Shown: piece after piece, positions 45,835-56,900 of the stretch
Numbering within the stretch: the first letter of the stretch is position 1
How the letters are laid out: each line of letters opens with the position of its first letter
From: Hydractinia symbiolongicarpus
Taxonomy: Eukaryota > Cnidaria > Hydrozoa > Anthoathecata > Hydractiniidae
Length of the DNA: 64,000 nucleotides
NCBI RefSeq assembly: GCF_029227915.1
Contig: NC_079875.1
Location: 7,440,001-7,504,000, forward strand
Direction of reading: 5' to 3'
Translations under genes and position numbers: made by a program
The notes under the pieces: model-generated
Database searches by the model: none
What the model saw: only the letters and a program-made list of their open reading frames with translations
Told to the model about the DNA's origin: nothing

Positions 45835-48235
45835 TTAAATCGTAGCAGGTTGCGGACCAGCATCAAAAGGTTGACTGACGAATATGCTTTTACTGTATGC
45901 AATTTTGACGTCTTCCACAGGTTTATCGCCGCCTGGTTGTTTGGGCGTGTTTTGAATGGCGTTGACGACATCCTAAAGGTAAAGCTTGTTAATGAAAACT
46001 TCAACCTCTCATCATATTTTACCGTTGATGAGAAAATTAAAAGGATACGCCAGGCGCCCTAATGTTAGTGTGTTTGTTGCATTCAAGAGCGGAAAAAAAC
46101 AACCGACCTGACTGTGTCCGTTGGAAAGGTCAAAATGTTTAAAAAATTGGGAAAGTTTTCAAAGATTGATGCATCCGGAAAAAGAAAGTTGCGTCGATTT
46201 GTACCATTATTTTTGATTAACAAGTTTGCGAACTGTTTCGTGAAAAAAACCACTAACAAACCAGACAGCATTCAAACGTAGTGAAGAACTTACCATTCCT
46301 TGCAGAACTTTACCAAAGCAGACGTGTTTTCCGTTTAGCCAACTCGTATCAGCCGTTGTTATAAAGAACTGCGAGTCGTTCGTATCTTTTCCCGCATTAG
46401 CCATACACGCCCACCCTGGTCCATTCATTTTCACTGAAAAGTTTTCGTCTGGAAATTTATCTCCGTAAATACTTCTTCCGCCTGTTCCATCTCCGCGAGT
46501 GATGTCTCCACCTGTGAGAAAAAAAATTCAAACTACAGATTTTTCATAGGCCATAACATTTTTACCTTTTTTAACTAACGTGTCTCGAGGTATTGATTGA
46601 TTTTTTACAGAAGAAATTACAGAAATTCGCCCATCGTTACTTTCAGCTACCATCATTTAGCTTACGCAAATTTTCCCACCCAAGCAAAGTGTGTAAAATA
46701 AATTGCATTTGCATTTTCGTGTGTCCATAGAACGATATTTTTCTCACGCACAGACAGAGACAGAATACGGGTAATAATATTAGAGAAGACAGAATAAAGA
46801 AGAAGAATCGAATATCATGGCATGTTGTATTCAAACTCAATTACCTTGTATCATAAAATCTTTGATGACACGATGGAAAATGCTTCCACGAAATCCAAAT
46901 CCCTCCTGAAAAAAACGTAAATCAAAAAATACACGTAAAGAGACAAACAAGCAGAGGAGATTAGACTCCTGTTCATCTCGGGAAATATTCTTTTATTCGC
47001 TTTAAACAGTAAGAACACTTCAAGTTTAGCCTAAAGTGAGCATAACACAAACACTAACACAATTCTTTGGGACAAAATTCTCTTAGTTGTTGCTTTCCAA
47101 GTTTTTAGTCTGGTAAGACAAACTAACGAATTCCAAAAGAGTACCAAACAGAGCAGCTAAAACGGCGAAAAACAAAGCGAGTATATCAGGTTTATGCTAA
47201 TGCTAATCTCGACCTAGGGACTTCCCAACACCTGTCAGAGGGAGTAAAGTTGTAGGTGTAGATGATGGGGTTAAAATCTCAAAATATGGCACTTCCAGAC
47301 TGGCGTGAAAGCCAAACAAGTAATTTATGGAAGCGTTTCTTACTTTCAACAAAGTCGAAAAATCACTAAAATGAACCTTTCGTAAATTTGCGATTAGCGA
47401 CAGTTCTTGTGATTCACAATAGTACGAAAAAGCTTTAATCGTGTTAAGCACTGCATTTACTTTTTCTTATAATTCTGGTGCGACGGACCTGAGGAAGATT
47501 TCTGCGGGTAAAACTTTAAAAAAACATTTAAGCTTAATTTTGGATGTTTCTACGCAAATTTACAAAAATAAGTTACTAGGTGACGTCACGTTTTGCATTT
47601 CCGAGATAACATAAAAAGGCGGGAAATTAACTTACCGAATGATCAGCAAGTGCTACAAAATTAGTTACGGTCTTCGGTACTGTGTTCCCAAAAAGCCCAA
47701 TAATGATTTTTCCGAGTGGTCTGTCGCCGACAGTGATGTCAAGTTCCACTTCCTTTGTCACCAAGTCAATAGGTGAGTTAAAAGAAGTCGGTTGTTGTCT
47801 TGCTTCTGGATTTTCAAGACCACGCTCCTGGTAAGAACCCTGGGCTTCCCCGTAATCCCCATGTTCGCCGTGATGTAGGAAATTCCCCTTTGTATCGTCC
47901 ATTTGGAATGATTTGAGTAATTCCCTCACAGAAACGTCATCTTGTCCCTCTTGTAAACTCTTTGCCAGTCCACTATCTTGTGAATTGACTTGATTCAGTA
48001 AATCGCCATTGGCGTCTAAATTACTGCTAGAGCTACTGTCTGAGACATGTTCTGGGATTCCTGCTGCACCAATGCCAATGTTAGAATTCTGCTCACTGAG
48101 AGAACTCTCTAATTGGCTTGATGCTGCCCCTCCAAATCGAGGATTCAAACCACCGCCAAATGGATTCCCATCAAACTGACAGTATATAACGTTAATTGTA
48201 CTTATAATAATAAAAATAAAACTTTCAGGCCGCAT
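45835..48235 (-). CDS. Secreted cyclophilin-type peptidyl-prolyl isomerase with Ser-rich N-terminal extension
   Basis: Exons 48235-47636, 46905-46845, 46511-46294 and 45972-45835 join in phases 0, 1 and 0 to give 338 aa. Residues 1-~19 form a hydrophobic signal peptide ([14 protein letters not shown]). Residues ~20-150 are low complexity, rich in Ser, Gly, Gln and Asn. The C-terminal ~180 residues are a complete cyclophilin domain: [14 protein letters not shown] holds the equivalents of CypA Arg55, Phe60 and Gln63, then [25 protein letters not shown] and [17 protein letters not shown] with the cyclosporin-contact Trp. The family interconverts X-Pro peptide bonds. The C terminus (GPQPATI) has no KDEL-type retention signal, so secretion or a lumenal role is inferred. 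The long extension is unlike PPIB. Confidence 0.92.
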
Positions 48236-49243
48236 GTTTATGTTCTCATAACGTTTTTTTCCTCTTTAACACACCATTCTGTTTCTTTTAAAGTCGCAAG
48301 CTAAATCGGTATTAATAAAAACTTCGGTACCAGATCCTCTGTTTATTTTTTAGTGGATTCAAGTTTAAAGAGACCGGGTAAAAGAATGTGAAATTCAAAA
48401 TTAAAAATGGCAGCTTTATTGTTTTGGTACTGAATGTGTGTTTTCGGCACCTGTAAAGTGAATGCCACAGTTTGAACATTCGATCATACCCAAATATGCG
48501 AGTTCAGAAGCTTCTGCATTAACATTCGAACAAACGTTCGAAAATGGCGACGAATTATTTTGTAAATCATACTTTGGTCGTGAAAGTTTATTATTCGGTT
48601 GTGTGAATTCTTCGGTCGTGATAAGTCGTTCTTCGTTCGTGTTTCATTTGGTTGTGGTAACCGAATAATGATTCGGTTGTTGTATCTTATTAGTAAAAAA
48701 AAATGGACAAAAAAAAGTCGGCAAAAAATAAAAGTCGCCAAAAAAATTTAGTCACTGACATAATATAGTCATTTTTTTTTTCGACTAAATTTTTGAATTT
48801 AGTCAATTTTTACCGACTGATTTCCAGATCGGAAATGAGCACGTTTGAATTTTTAAGCTTTTGTTTCAATATAAACTTCAAAAAGAGGACAATGAAGTCA
48901 ATTTTTTTTTCTTTTCGGCAATTTCATCATTTTTTCTGCTTGAGATGAATTAAAAATTGGACACAAAAAAATCGGCAAAAATAATAGTTGCTAAATCTAG
49001 TCGCTAAATCTAGTTGACATAATAATAAAGTTTAAATTCTGAAATTTTGTCATCACTGATGTACAGGTGGTTATGAAAGATACTCTCTGATCATACTATC
49101 TTATCGAAGAAACTCATAAATTGAAAGTAGTCGAAATGTTCAAGTGAAGTCGACATAACTCCTATAAAAACTCGCATAAACTCGAACCTCCGAAGTACTA
49201 AAAAAACTGACAGTAACAAAAAATTGGAAGTGGCAGAGAGAAA
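48236..49243. other. Intergenic, with TTCGGTTGTG and TCGGCAAAAA repeats
   Basis: This ~1-kb spacer between cyclophilin and LRR genes must contain the cyclophilin promoter. It holds several copies of TTCGGTTGTG/TTCGGTCGTG (48595-48685), degenerate AAGTCGGCAAAAAATAA and TAGTCGCTAAATC units (48710-49015), and an AACTCGAACC fragment at ~49175. No gene is supported. Confidence 0.5.
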
Positions 49244-52045
49244 TTAGTAACTTAACAAGGTGCTGATTTGAGCACATCGAAGAGAACAAAACAGAAAAAT
49301 CAATTTAGTTTCCACATTTTCAATTAATATCTCATTTGCCTGCAACTCTAGAATTGTATAAAACGCCGAACAATAAATGTCTCTCTCACATTCATAGCAA
49401 GTCGCCGAACAACATTTTATGATAGATAATAAATCATTCGGTAAATTACTAAGCTCAAGAATGTTAAATTGTCCAATCACCCTACACGAGAGCTCTTTTA
49501 ATGCCAACGGCGCTTCATCAGCACAGATGCATTGGACGCCAAAATTAACTTTAACAAGCCGTTTAATTTCAGTATTATCTATAGTTACTCTTTTACAAGC
49601 ATACTTTAATGTTATTTCTTTATCTGTTACTTTGCATAAGTCAGCAGGCAATACTATTATCTCGTTGTGATATAAATCAATCGACTTTAAATTTTTCATT
49701 CGGCTAAAATTAAACGTTAAGAGTTGAATGTTGTTGTAACTAAGCAACAAGTCTTCAAGTTTCGCCAAAAGAACGATCTCTTTAGGAATGATTCGTATTT
49801 TATTATTTGACAAGTCAACTTCTTTTAGATTCTTACATGAGCATAAATATCTTGAGAAAGATGTAAGTTTATTATTTGCTAACACCAGTTTTTCCAAACT
49901 TTGCAGACAAGCTATATCTATAAAAAAAGAAAATGAAAAATAAGGAACAAGTTAAGGGAAATACAACAAGAATATATGTCAATATGTTATAACTATTTTC
50001 ACAACTTTGCCCATTTTTATATTTTTTAAGGAGGAGATTAAGGAACAGAAAAAAATAAAAATCACATTTAATTATCTAGAGATTGCAAGAGCCAATTAAA
50101 CAACAGAACATTTAGTCCATTAAATCTTACTCACCTTTGCCAATACTTGTAATTTGATTGGAAAATAAATTCAAACATTTCAGTTTTGGTAAAGCAAATA
50201 TGCTATCAGGAACGCAATGAAGTTTATTTTGCTGCAGGTCTAATCTCTCAAGGTTCATCACCATACTAAACTCTAAATAAAAAAATGTGTAAAAGAATCT
50301 AGAATAAAATATATATAGATATAAATCCTATTCTTATGCCGAATGCTCAACAAAAAAGGACTAATTTACACTTTTATAGTCTCTAGCATGACTTGGCTGG
50401 GCTTTGAGTCTACGACCTTTTGCACTGAAGCAAACGATCTACCACAAAGCTACCAGTTGGGTAAATAGAGCAAATTAAACAAGAATTATGTAGTTTCTGG
50501 AAGCTAACTTTATACATAATAAACTTTCACCATAAACATGTAACCTCACCTTTTGGAAGACTAGAGATTTGATTCGAGCCCAAATTGCTGAAATAAAATA
50601 TCTAATACATAATAAATTTCTGTAGAGAAAACAATAATAATTCAATTAAAATTCAACACAGCAATGAAGAACTCGATGTGGAAATATTTGATTGGTGAAA
50701 GTTATTATAGAGAGGGGGGGGGGGGTACTTTGAGGGATAATAAAAGGGGATGTTTATTTGAGAAGTATTACAGTACAATAATATATTAAAAGAACTTACA
50801 GCTCTACTAAATTGGCCATCTTTGAAATGTCTTTCGGCTAAAATATTACAACATAATTTCAATTCTCCATTCGCTTTTTTCGCATTTTTTACATTTTCTT
50901 TTACATTTTTTATCAAACGATTTTTGGAAATTTTTAAACAAAAACATAAATAAAAAACAAGCAAAGTAAAGATTTTATTACTAAATGAAATATGATTTAA
51001 CTAGGACCCTCTACTTGTGTAGACAACTTTCTGCGTGACGTAGTTGTTTTGACTTCATTTTTAGAACAATGGACATGCTTGCACTTTTGTGTAGGTAAAA
51101 AAGCAGGACTAGCATAGGGGTTATTAATTATTAGGGATTATTAATGGTTATTAATGCAGATTAATATTTTTTGGGGGTAGCATTAGATCCAAAGGGACTG
51201 GAATTAAATTTTAACTATATCCTTTTAATTCTTCCATAAAAAATTTCACTAATTTTGAGCGAATATTTCTTTTTTGGATGGATTTCTATGATTATTATGG
51301 TCTGTTGTTTGTATTTTTTGCCTACAGAAATGCTTGCGTATGTGCAAAAAAACCGCAAACTTTAAACTTTTGTAAACATTGGCAAGTCACCTACATGCAC
51401 TTTAAATTATATTTACCTCCTTCCCAGCTTTTGGCTTGACCCCTCCCCTTCCCCTTTGTGCTTGCATACTATCTTGACATACTATACTATATTTTTACCC
51501 CAAATCCACTGGTTGTCATCAGACATGTTAAGTCATAGCAATTGCACACACAAATTTGTAGGGTTGTAGGAGTACAGACACAAGCCTATCATTGCCATGA
51601 GAATAGGTGGATACATTCCAACGTGCTCTGTTTTTGTGTGGCAAATTGATAATTAATGCCAGAGATAACTCAAAACTTTAGAACAAGGTGCATCTATATG
51701 GTTAGTTTTAACGATAAAAATAAGAGGGATATATAATTTATTCCAGGACTTGTTTCCATATCAATAATAAGTACCAAATCCTACTGCAAAAGTCAAATTC
51801 ATTATATATTTACTGCAGTTTCTGTGGTAATGGAAGGACTATATGGAAACGCTATCGCCGCGAGCTATCTGGGTGCTATTCAACTGATCAAAAAATAATC
51901 ATTAACTTGCCAAGGTTTTAAATAAATTTCTTTTTAAGTGGAGGACTTTAATTTCATCATCCTCTAGTACCTCATTCGGTATGGTAGAAAAGTTAACGTA
52001 ATTAAGGTATTTTATAAGGTTGTGATGATTTTCTCCGGTCGCCAT
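49244..52045 (-). CDS. Leucine-rich repeat protein, LRRC58/LRR1-like
   Basis: Exons 52045-51911, 50837-50800, 50587-50550, 50272-50135 and 49917-49244 give 340 aa. Exon 1 begins MATGENHHNLIKY. Its end (LFKTL) joins PKDISKMANLVEL only if the intron uses a GCAAGT donor, a GC-AG intron. At least seven LRRs of the LxxLxLxxNxLxxLP type follow (LVELNLGSNQISSLP, LERLDLQQNKLHCVP, LKEVDLSNNKIRIIP). The C-terminal ~110 residues end in a Cys-rich module (CCSATCYECERDIYC ... FLFCSLRCAQ) after a LKELSCRVI helix, as at the ends of LRRC58, LRR1 and LRRC28. In LRR1 this type of protein is a substrate adaptor for cullin-RING ligases; function here is not established. Two exons are only 38 bp. Confidence 0.85.
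50330..50468 (-). mobile_element. tRNA-derived SINE fragment in LRR-gene intron
   Basis: On the minus strand it reads CCAACTGGTAGCTTTGTGGT, AGATCG, then CATGCTAGAGACTATAAAAG and TGTAAATTAGTCC, colinear with the SINE at 45362-45605 but without its 3' half and tail. It lies in the intron between exons 50550 and 50272, in the same direction as the gene. Confidence 0.65.
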
Positions 52046-53478
52046 TATGTTTGTTTTCGTCTCCTTCACTTTCGATTTTTTAGAACTAAACAGTAAATTT
52101 ACAGACCCACGTCCGGGTACTTACATCTCAGATCGAAAGCGCCGACCCTATGCCAACTTTGCAACCACCTTTCCAGGACTTATTTATTTCTTTAATCCGC
52201 ACGATGTTTTTATCAATGTGTTTATCGTCGACAGTAATATTCGTCGAGACAAACATGATTTGAGCACCTGTTAACCGTTGGTGGAGAAAAAGCGCTGTTA
52301 CATACAGGCGGAGTCACTCGGGCAACAGCATGAATAAGGATCATTTCTGCTTGGATGCAAATCTAGTGTATTTTTACGATAGTTTAAGATAGAGTGGAAA
52401 GATGTGGTATGCTTTTTTAGGTGAATACTAATGTTTTTACAGCGTCGCTAAGAAGCAAACAGTAGTTATGGGGACGAGGTTGACTTCAAGACATTTTTGT
52501 CACATAACAAAAATGATCACTCTGGAAAAATGATTACACTGGCAAATATTTACTTAATGTTGTAAGGTAATAAGGTAATTCCCAAAAGTCTTATTTATTA
52601 AAATTTTTCACGCGAATCGCCTGAAGTACCTAACCAGTAAGGAATAAGCTGGTAAAAAAGTGAGCAAATTTTGGCTCGGTAATTTTTTTTACTGACTAAA
52701 AATTATTTTTACCGATTTTACATTTTCTTTCTGACAAAACAATGCGTTCCACTTTTTAGTGTGATAAGAACCAACAACATGCGTTAGAAATAAGAGGATT
52801 CAAAGGATGTGATTTTTTGAAATTCTTGCATAAAAATGTAATTTTTATTTCTTTTGTATGTAAAACCGTTTATATCTGTTTTTAATTTAAAAAGTGCTCC
52901 TTGTTCCTCAATAATTCTTCCAAAAACAAGTCGGCAAAACATCATTAGGTTCTTAAATTTATTCGGCAAAAGGTGAATAAATGTTAAGCAAGTATCTAAT
53001 ACAATTGCTGAGTAAAAATTTTCAACGGCCCTTTTTTACCTATTAGGTAATGAATTTAAAAAAAAAACAGTTGTAGTGGAGAACAAGTCCTATGTATAGC
53101 CAAGGCGGTTCAAAACCTTTTTTAAAACTTTATTGGTTAACTCATTGATCACAAAAACTGTCTGTGTTTTTTTGTGTCCGCAAGGTCATACGCTGTCCAA
53201 GTATCCAAGTTTACTTGGATACTGCTTCTTCGTTAACAAATCAATATGACGCGTTTGTTTTACAGTTATTTCACCATTCTAGAAAGTTTACGCCAGTCAT
53301 TTTGCGACCTTTTTTTTTCGCCAAAGTTTACGCCAGTCATTTTACGATCTTCTTTTTTTGCCAAAGTTTTCGCCAAAGTTTTTTATCTTTAATGTAATAT
53401 GTATTCAGCGATCTGAAAAAGACGCTACCTTTGTTTTTAAATTCGTCTCCGAGCGACTCTTCAAAAACGATAACGCTT
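52046..53478. other. Intergenic region between LRR and dsRBD genes
   Basis: No exon is supported. At 53278-53390 there is a local tandem duplication of AAAGTTTACGCCAGTCATTT followed by C/T-rich runs. A GGGGACGAGGTTG fragment at ~52470 matches the MITE terminus at 28313. The LRR-gene promoter should lie just above 52045. Confidence 0.45.
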
Positions 53479-53480
53479 TT

Positions 53481-53913
53481 TTATTCAGTACATTTATACC
53501 GCAGACTTGCAAGTTCCTTTTGCACTTCTGGTGTTTCGTATATACCATCGAAGAGGGGACATTTTGTTCTCGCTTCTGATACCGTAAACCAACGACATTC
53601 GTCGTGAATAACTTCCCGGTGTTGCGACGGCGTAAAAGTAGCTGATGTCGTTTCTAAATAGAAGAACACAAATTTTTCATGACAAGATCGTTGTTCTTGA
53701 TCCGACTATTCTGACCTAGCCAGGTATAAAAAATCGACGTTAAAAGTGTCGTTACATGAAAGCATGCCCTAGGCCAAAGTTCAGACAGATCAGAAAATTC
53801 ATACGTATCTTCCTAAATTTAACAAGAAACCGGACCGGTTTTAACACTCACATTAAGGCAACAGATAAATAAATTTCTTGAAATAAATAAATAAATAAAT
53901 AAATTTCTTGAAA

Positions 53914-53984
<71 letters not shown>

Positions 53985-56900
53985 CCATCAAAAAGTTCGT
54001 ATAGACGGATACAGCGAATATTGATCGATAAGGCGCCTAATTCAATTTGTTGTTACCACCGCGGAATTCTTGTTGCATTTTTGTGTGAATGAACAACACA
54101 GTCAACACAATGTAAAAACTCAGTCATAGAGCTACATATACACTACGAGAAAATAACAGAAATAATTCAGCAAATAGTTTCCAACTTTCTTTTATAATCT
54201 TCCAGTTTTTATGCATTTTTTCTCAATTTTCCTAAAGTACAAGAATGTTTTACCAGATCTCACTGAATCCTGGGGTAATATTAAATGTAACACAAAAGGG
54301 AAGGATTTCCAGTTCTGTGTCAATCCGGGGATCGATATTAAATGTTACACCAAAAGCCTCTGACTCCAAGCAAAAAACAATAAAGATCTGAAATGAACAC
54401 TGAGCCAACCTTCCTTGACGTCGAATCGTTCTGCTTTAACGAAATTGCCACTAGATTCATTGTCATCTAACTTCGAAAATTTGTGCCGCGACGCTTCGTG
54501 CAGAAGTTCAGCTTTTCGCTTTAGATCATTCAGACGACTCCTTTCTTTCGTCTTTGATCGTTTGATAGCATCTTTATCACAAGTCCATCGTTCCTGCAGA
54601 AAAATTGATGAATTTTGAATTAGTTTGATTATAACGATAGAAAAAATGGGATTCGGTAACAAATATATACCTAAGATGTTTTTCAAAATTTGTTTCTTTT
54701 TCGTTTATTTCGCGAAATTTAACGCCAGCGAAATGGAGCGCTCACAGCACCGCGACACACTCACTACAAGCCCCCAACACGGTTGTGCAACACACGGCCT
54801 ACCTACAAGCGCTCAACTTGCCCTTCAACGCCGAGTCACACAGTTACTTGTAACTTAAACCGGTGTCTGTTTAATATCAAGGAACATTGAGCAACACTGG
54901 CATTCAAACGTTAAGACTACGGACAAGCACGTTTAAATGAAAACTGGCCTTCAGATAAATATTGGAGTAATTTTATTCACGTTTAGCTTGTCCAAAAAAT
55001 CATTACAAGTACCGAGGTTGTATTTCTACACAAAGAAGGTCTGACAAAAAGTAAAGTTTTTTAAAACTTAAATAATTGTGTAATTTCTTCATCTTCTCAA
55101 AAATAAATACACATTGTTTTAAGCATATCGATTATACCCATTATGAAAGTTCAGAACACACAAATAATCCAATATTCGCAAAGTTTTACTGCACAACACA
55201 TGAAATACAAATAACAAGTCAGGAGTAAAACTTCTCGTGTAAATTTGTACTTACTTCTGGATTCGGTAAATGCAAATCTGGCTCACCATAATAATCTTAA
55301 ACAAAGACAAATAAAAACCATTGAAGTTAAAAGCTGAAGAGCGAGAGAGTTAGGCCACAGACTTGGAATTAAAAGCTTGCAGGTTCAAAACACATTTTTA
55401 AGGTAGTGTGGGCAATTCAATGGCTCGTTTACAGTAAAGTTCAACGCTAAATCAACTATCGAAGAAATATGCTAATTCCTAACCTTCTCCATCCTCATTA
55501 TTGCTTCTGCACCTGCTCCAAATATAATAACGATCAACGTCTCCTAAAGAAAGCTGGTCATGGATTATCCATAACTTTAATTACAAAGTTGACACAAATG
55601 AAATATACAAAATCAATTACTAAAATTCCGACTTCGTTTTATGAAAGAAGGTAGGAGTCAATGCAACTCGACTGTTCGCAATATTAGTCGTATTTTGCCT
55701 GTTTTTTAGGCAAAAACCGGGTCGCGCTAAATCACGCACGAAATCTTCAAATGCGATATATTTTTATCAACGTTTTTCACGGGCTAAGAACTATCTGTAA
55801 TATAATACTTAACTTTCCGTCCGTCAGCTTGAAATGGTAAGTTTTTACAATTTGTTTACGATTTACGATTTGTTTTTTAGTGAATCTATAAACCCGACTT
55901 TCCGTCAGTGAACTCAAAATGGCACCTGCAAGCAGCTATAAGAACATTCCTGTAAATAATTTCCCGTGGGTGTATTTTAACAGGCTAACGACCAGTATAT
56001 TTACTGATTCAAAAATTATTCCCTGATTTTTTCATATATTTTTTATATTTAAATTGCATTATGTTTATTGACTAACAGATTTTAACAACATTTGTCTCTT
56101 TTTATGCAATGGATAACTTTTTTTTAAAATATCGTTTTTTATGTTCTGTGGCAACCCTGAATTATTATTCTGTTATTATGTTATATTATTCAGTTCTGGG
56201 GACCACGGATCGAATCCCGCTCACTGCTTGGCAGTATGTTAGTGATAAACAAAGTAGTTCTTCTTCAATATGACTTACACGCATTATACTCGCCCGTCAT
56301 GGTCAGAGGTCTGATCGGAGTAAAGCATTCTCTGTTGAAAATGAAATACGGATGTGCTATGATAAATATTCACCTATATGTATACACACCATCCGGATAA
56401 ACTATCTGAGTTCATCACTAACATATTGCCGCACGTAGTGTAGTGGGTTCGTCTGCGGCTCCCAGTTCTGGGAACCGCGGATCAAATCCCGCTCACTGCT
56501 TGTGATAAACAAAGTAGTTCTCCTTCAATATGATTTTATATTCACAAGCAGACCGGTTTAAAAACGGTTTCAAGCCTACCTCTATGTGGATTCGGATTAC
56601 CCGTGACTGGTAAATCAAGGACAGTGGATGTCTCGATTTCTCCAAGTTTGATTCGAATACCAGCATGCTCTCGAACAGCACGGAATATGCAAAAGTGAGA
56701 GTCTTCAAGCAGTATACCTAAAACAAGATTTGGTTTTTTATAACATTTACAAGAATTTTAAGGTGAATCTGGCGGGGTGAATCATGGGAGTTTCCAGTTT
56801 TAGTTTGCAATCTTAAGCATATATCGAAAAGACTTCAACAACGAAAAAATCACAAAAAATCAAAAGAAAAACAAACAAACAAATAAACAAACAAACACAT

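Noticed and set aside
50653-50964. 103-residue minus-strand frame at the start of the LRR gene
   Set aside because: Its frame is incompatible with the next LRR exon; a 38-bp exon in another frame (PKDISKMANLVEL) fits LRR register and phase instead.
52047-52274. 75-residue plus-strand frame
   Set aside because: No similarity or splice context; adjacent to and divergent from the first LRR exon.
53654-53669. MFFYL start for the last dsRBD-gene exon
   Set aside because: A CTTCTATTTAG acceptor precedes ETTSATF and joins the previous exon in frame, so the upstream Met is intronic.
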